Assembly (NCBI RefSeq): GCF_000612805.1
Contig: NZ_HG964409.1
Location: 142,825-206,824, forward strand
Source: Bacillus ndiopicus
GTDB taxonomy: Bacteria; Bacillota; Bacilli; Bacillales_A; Planococcaceae
Direction of reading: 5' to 3'
Length of the DNA: 64,000 nt
In this document: piece by piece, positions 61,189 to 64,000 of the stretch
How positions within the stretch are numbered: position 1 is the stretch's first letter
Layout of the letters: the number at the start of each line of letters is the position of its first letter
The notes under the pieces: generated by a model
What the model was told of the DNA's origin: nothing
What the model saw: the letters and a program-made list of their open reading frames with translations, nothing else
Databases searched by the model: none
Translations under genes and position numbers: made by a program

Positions 61189-61791
61189 CTATTGTTTTTG
61201 CTCTTCATTACTTTTGTCTTTACTGTCATCCTTTGATTTTTTCGATTCAGAATCACCAGAGCTACTAATTTCCCCATTTTGAATAATTAATTGCTGCCAC
61301 TTTGATTGCAATAAAGGATTGTCAATCGTATCCATCACTATCTGTTCCATTTGTTTACGAAGTGGTGCGCTTTTTAAAATAGTCTCAAGTTGCTTTTGCA
61401 TTTCTGTTTGTCCAAAAAACGACTGTAAATCCTCCTGATAGGATGCGTCCTTCATTAGTCCTTTTAAAATTGTCTCTTGTTGCTCCTGCATGCTTTTAGC
61501 GATAGCCTCTTTAAACTTTGGGTCCTGAAATGTTTTTTTCCAAAATTCCTCTGCTTCTTTGGATAATAACGTTTTCTCTGTAGCTTGCTTTACTTCGTCG
61601 CTATCGAGTACGAGTAACTCGCGAAACTTTGGATCCTCCAGTATTTGGCGAATAGCCTTTTTCCCATCCTCAGTTTGTATGGAGTCAACCATGATTTTTT
61701 TCACTTCATCGTATGATAATGTGGCTGATTTTGACTCGGTGCATCCAGCAAGTAGGATTACAGAAAAAATAATAAGTCCAATTCGATACAT
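61189..61791 (-). CDS. gerD: Spore germination lipoprotein GerD
   Basis: Inner spore membrane lipoprotein that clusters nutrient germinant receptors into the germinosome. 200 residues; lipobox LLAGC gives C16 after a 15-residue hydrophobic signal. The helical trimerisation core (about 55-150) has repeated DPKFR/DPKFK patterns and KSAPLRKQMEQIVMDTIDNP. The tail is rich in S, K, D and E and disordered-looking. It is on the minus strand between salA and kbaA, as in Bacillus, with GGACGGATA upstream of its start. Confidence 0.93.
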   Translation of the reverse strand: MYRIGLIIFSVILLAGCTESKSATLSYDEVKKIMVDSIQTEDGKKAIRQILEDPKFRELLVLDSDEVKQATEKTLLSKEAEEFWKKTFQDPKFKEAIAKSMQEQQETILKGLMKDASYQEDLQSFFGQTEMQKQLETILKSAPLRKQMEQIVMDTIDNPLLQSKWQQLIIQNGEISSSGDSESKKSKDDSKDKSNEEQKQ

Positions 61792-62114
61792 TATTTATCC
61801 GTCCTTTCATCTTTATTCAGTAGAAGGTTCCCATCATTCATAAGGAGATGGAACAGCATACTTTGCTATTTAGTTCAGCGAGTGTCTTAATACCCGCCGA
61901 ATCAAAATAAATTTGCGGCGGATGTTAAAAGCTTTTATACGTAAGCTCGAAAAAATTAGGCAAAGGTTAATCGAAGTATAATTAATCGTAAAGCTCTTTC
62001 ATTTATTGTTCACATTTTTACGAATAATATGTATTGCACTCATTGAGTATTAGCTTTTTTATGTCGTCATTGCTAAAATGGGAATGGAAAATATAAAATG
62101 GGGGACATTATGTC
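61792..62114. other. Divergent gerD-kbaA spacer
   Basis: 323 bases between divergent genes. It contains the gerD ribosome site and probable sporulation promoter (not assigned), the dispersed repeat copy D (61885-61995), and an AT-rich stretch before kbaA with GGGGGA at 62099-62104. Confidence 0.5.
61885..61995 (+). repeat. Dispersed intergenic repeat, copy D
   Basis: Includes CCGCCG...CGGCGG (61894-61899 / 61916-61921) around AATCAAAATAAATTTG, then GGCGGATGTTAAAAGC, GTAAGCTCGAAAAAATTAGG and a degenerate AATTAATCG end. The block order matches copies A, B and C. Confidence 0.5.
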
Positions 62115-62786
62115 GTGACAATACGAAATTGGATTAAGTTTTTCCTTATGTCGCTATTAATTGGTGGCGGCGTAACAGCCATCGCAAGTCTTTTTATACG
62201 CTGGGATTTCTTTCAACCATACTTAAAAGCTGGAGAATTCGGCGAGTTCATCGCTGCTTTCGCATGGATGATTTTATTAGGTTTCACAATGAGTGTTATT
62301 GCACAAGCAGGATATTTTGGTTATTTAACGTTGCACCAAGTAGGTGTTAATATTTTCCGTACGTTAACGTTATGGAATTGGGTACAAATGTTATTAATTG
62401 TAGTTGTGATAGTAGATTTAGTGATTTTCCGTTTTGCACCAGGAGCAGAAACGACGAAGGATTGGCTATTTTACATTGGTTTACTATTGGTTTTAGTATT
62501 CGGTGCAATCGCAACAGCTGTTCAAAAAGTAAAAATGACAGGTAAAAAACATGTATTAATTCCTTCTATATTTTTCATGATTGTTATTACATCATTAGAA
62601 TGGATTATTGCTTTAATGGGACGTCAAGATAATATAAACACATATGTTGCCTTATTATTATTCCCATTACTCGCAGTTAATGCATACCAATTGTTAATGT
62701 TACCTAAATACAACGCTAAGTCTGAGGAAGACCGCAAAAAATTAGAGGAGCGCCGTAAAGCACGTAAGCAGGCTGCCCAAAATTAA
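62115..62786 (+). CDS. kbaA: KinB-signalling pathway activation protein KbaA
   Basis: Integral membrane protein required for KinB input to the sporulation phosphorelay in Bacillus. 223 residues with six hydrophobic helices; the recognisable N-terminal half reads FLMSLLIGGGVTAIAS then GYFGYLTLHQVGVNIFRTL, a pattern shared with B. subtilis KbaA. The C-terminus is cytoplasmic and very basic (about 205-223, RKKLEERRKARKQAAQ). Starts at GTG 62115 after GGGGGA; the ATG at 62110 reads into a stop. Confidence 0.92.
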   Translation: MTIRNWIKFFLMSLLIGGGVTAIASLFIRWDFFQPYLKAGEFGEFIAAFAWMILLGFTMSVIAQAGYFGYLTLHQVGVNIFRTLTLWNWVQMLLIVVVIVDLVIFRFAPGAETTKDWLFYIGLLLVLVFGAIATAVQKVKMTGKKHVLIPSIFFMIVITSLEWIIALMGRQDNINTYVALLLFPLLAVNAYQLLMLPKYNAKSEEDRKKLEERRKARKQAAQN

Positions 62787-62827
62787 AAAACGATGGTGAG
62801 GCATAGTATTCACCATCGTTTTTTTTA
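62785..62827. terminator. Bidirectional terminator kbaA / unknown gene
   Basis: AAAAAACGATGGTGA (62785-62799) pairs with TCACCATCGTTTTTT (62810-62824), A-run on one side and T-run on the other, serving both convergent genes. Confidence 0.9.
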
Positions 62828-63469
62828 TTGAGGAAACTTTTTTGTCTTTAACTGATAGCCAAATAAATTTTCTTCTATAGAAACAACAGGATTTTGTTGC
62901 ATAAATAAAGTGAGCTGTTCAAAATCAATGGAGGAATCTACATGTACAGGAACCGAAACAATCATGCCTTCTTCGATAGAAAGGTCTTTATGCCAAAGGA
63001 CTGTTGGTGCAAGCATGTTGATTCGGTGACTAAATATATGTTGCTTTAAATCCTCTGAAAACATATAATCCTTCGTCATAAACCAAAGTGGCTCCCTATC
63101 AAAATGTTTCTTATAAAGAGCGATTTCATCTTCTAAAAGTTTATTATCGATATAATCTGTACTATTATGACCGAGGAGTGCGGTTGGGATACGTTTGTCT
63201 TTGATTATTTTAATCATTGAAGGTGAACGTTCAATCCAAGCACTGTCGAGTAGCAGTAAAGGATAAGGAGCTTTCAGATCTTCAAGCCAAGTTTCAAAAC
63301 CTTCATGTGAAAAAGTGACTTCGAGAATTAAAGTTTGTCCATAATGTCCTTTTGAAATAATTGCAGGTTCATTCGTCGCGTTAAATGTCGGTAAAATAGT
63401 GGAGATTTCTTTTTGATAAAATAATAGAACTGAAAATGCCAAAGCTAGTAATAGCAATGTTTTACGCAT
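62825..63469 (-). CDS. Unknown membrane-anchored or secreted protein
   Basis: 214 residues, not confidently recognised. An N-terminal hydrophobic segment (about 4-20, LLLLALAFSVLLFY) after a basic start is a signal or anchor; the rest is extracytoplasmic. Motif-like stretches (LEVTFSHEGFETWL, PLLLLDSAWIERSPSMIKII, IPTALLGHNSTDYI) recall the shape of polysaccharide deacetylase repeats, but the TFDDG and HxxxH metal motifs are absent. It occupies the place where Bacillus has the sporulation deacetylase pdaB, yet on the opposite strand. AGGAGGTTAAAA precedes the start on the minus strand. Confidence 0.7.
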   Translation of the reverse strand: MRKTLLLLALAFSVLLFYQKEISTILPTFNATNEPAIISKGHYGQTLILEVTFSHEGFETWLEDLKAPYPLLLLDSAWIERSPSMIKIIKDKRIPTALLGHNSTDYIDNKLLEDEIALYKKHFDREPLWFMTKDYMFSEDLKQHIFSHRINMLAPTVLWHKDLSIEEGMIVSVPVHVDSSIDFEQLTLFMQQNPVVSIEENLFGYQLKTKKFPQ

Positions 63470-63540
63470 TTTTTAACCTCCTTTATTTAATGGGGTTTCG
63501 CATAGAAAATAGTTTTCTATAAAAAATTTATGAAAAAGTG

Positions 63541-63570
63541 TTGACTTTAATGAATGAATGATGCTATTAT
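63541..63570 (+). promoter_or_regulatory. rRNA operon promoter
   Basis: TTGACT (63541-63546), 18-base spacer, TATTAT (63565-63570) with TG at 63562-63563. The leader after it holds the antitermination-like ACCTTGAAAACTGAAC block (63613-63628) found before Bacillales 16S genes. Confidence 0.8.
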
Positions 63571-63725
63571 GATAAAGTCGCCATGAGATAACGCGACAAT
63601 GAAACGAAATGAACCTTGAAAACTGAACAAGCAATACGTGAATGAATAAAGTTTCATTGAATAGATGAAACACAATTTTGGACATCAAAAAGATGCCAGC
63701 AAAAATTTGAGCTTACTCAAATTCT

Positions 63726-64000
63726 TTTTATGGAGAGTTTGATCCTGGCTCAGGACGAACGCTGGCGGCGTGCCTAATACATGCAAGTCGAGCGGGCGTA
63801 TCTTTGGTGCTTGCACCAGATTTACGCTAGCGGCGGACGGGTGAGTAACACGTGGGCAACCTGCCCTGTAGATGGGGATAACTCCGGGAAACCGGGGCTA
63901 ATACCGAATAATACTTCGAAATACATGTTTTGAAGTTGAAAGATGGTTCTGCTATCGCTACAGGATGGGCCCGCGGCGCATTAGCTAGTTGGTGAGGTAA
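63726..64000 (+). rRNA. 16S ribosomal RNA, 5' part
   Basis: Begins about 63726 with TTTATGGAGAGTTTGATCCT, the standard 16S start. The conserved GGCGGCGTGCCTAATACATG and GGCGGACGGGTGAGTAACAC blocks follow, running off the window at ...GTTGGTGAGGTAA. About 275 of roughly 1550 bases are present. It has its own promoter and leader and marks the first rRNA operon beyond the sporulation genes. Confidence 0.97.

Overview
The window looks like the chromosome of a low-GC, endospore-forming member of the Bacillales. Gene content and order (rpoB-rpoC, str, S10, spc and alpha clusters followed by cwlD-salA-gerD-kbaA and an rRNA operon) and protein similarity point to Lysinibacillus or a close relative in the Planococcaceae/Caryophanaceae. 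This is inference from recalled family sequences; no search was run. Almost everything is on the + strand, reading towards 16S rRNA at the right edge. No prophage, insertion sequence, CRISPR array or tRNA gene was found.

Layout. 1-1711: two iron-siderophore ABC permeases, the first cut by the window edge. 2070-8858: a serine acetyltransferase, ispF, gltX, a cysteine T-box leader, cysS, mrnC, rlmB and the NYN nuclease gene. 8961-14142: sigH, rpmG, secE, nusG, rplK, rplA, an L10 autoregulatory leader, rplJ, rplL and an rRNA methyltransferase-like gene. 14734-22090: rpoB and rpoC. 22217-26951: the str cluster (L7Ae-like protein, rpsL, rpsG, fusA, tuf). 27179-31709: a BceRS-BceAB-like peptide sensing and detoxification module lying between tuf and rpsJ. 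32282-46620: the S10-spc-alpha ribosomal super-operon, in which the usual map gene between adk and infA is reduced to a decayed remnant. 47140-50398: the ECF transporter core ecfA1-ecfA2-ecfT and truA. 51137-51995: rplM-rpsI. 51996-59059: an accessory stretch with a decayed phosphotransferase gene, a GNAT acetyltransferase, a flavin reductase, a TPP-riboswitch-controlled thiamine salvage operon (tenA-thiY-thiX-thiZ), a DinB-like protein and a small alarmone synthetase. 59169-63469: sporulation and germination genes cwlD, salA, gerD, kbaA and an unknown membrane-anchored protein. 63726-64000: start of a 16S rRNA gene with its promoter.

How it works together. Most of the window is the transcription and translation machinery, divided by intrinsic terminators and fresh promoters (before rplJ, rpoB, the str cluster, tuf, rpsJ, rplM and rrn). 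RNA-level control is prominent: T-box before cysS, L10 leader before rplJ, TPP riboswitch before tenA, and an undescribed-looking structured region between rplQ and ecfA1.

No wholly new multi-gene system was found. The observations most worth checking are: asparagine in place of histidine at RpoB position 481 in the rifampicin pocket; the decayed map gene at its normal locus; a strong terminator-like hairpin between rpoB and rpoC; the structured rplQ-ecfA1 spacer; and a dispersed, degenerate intergenic repeat present at least four times.
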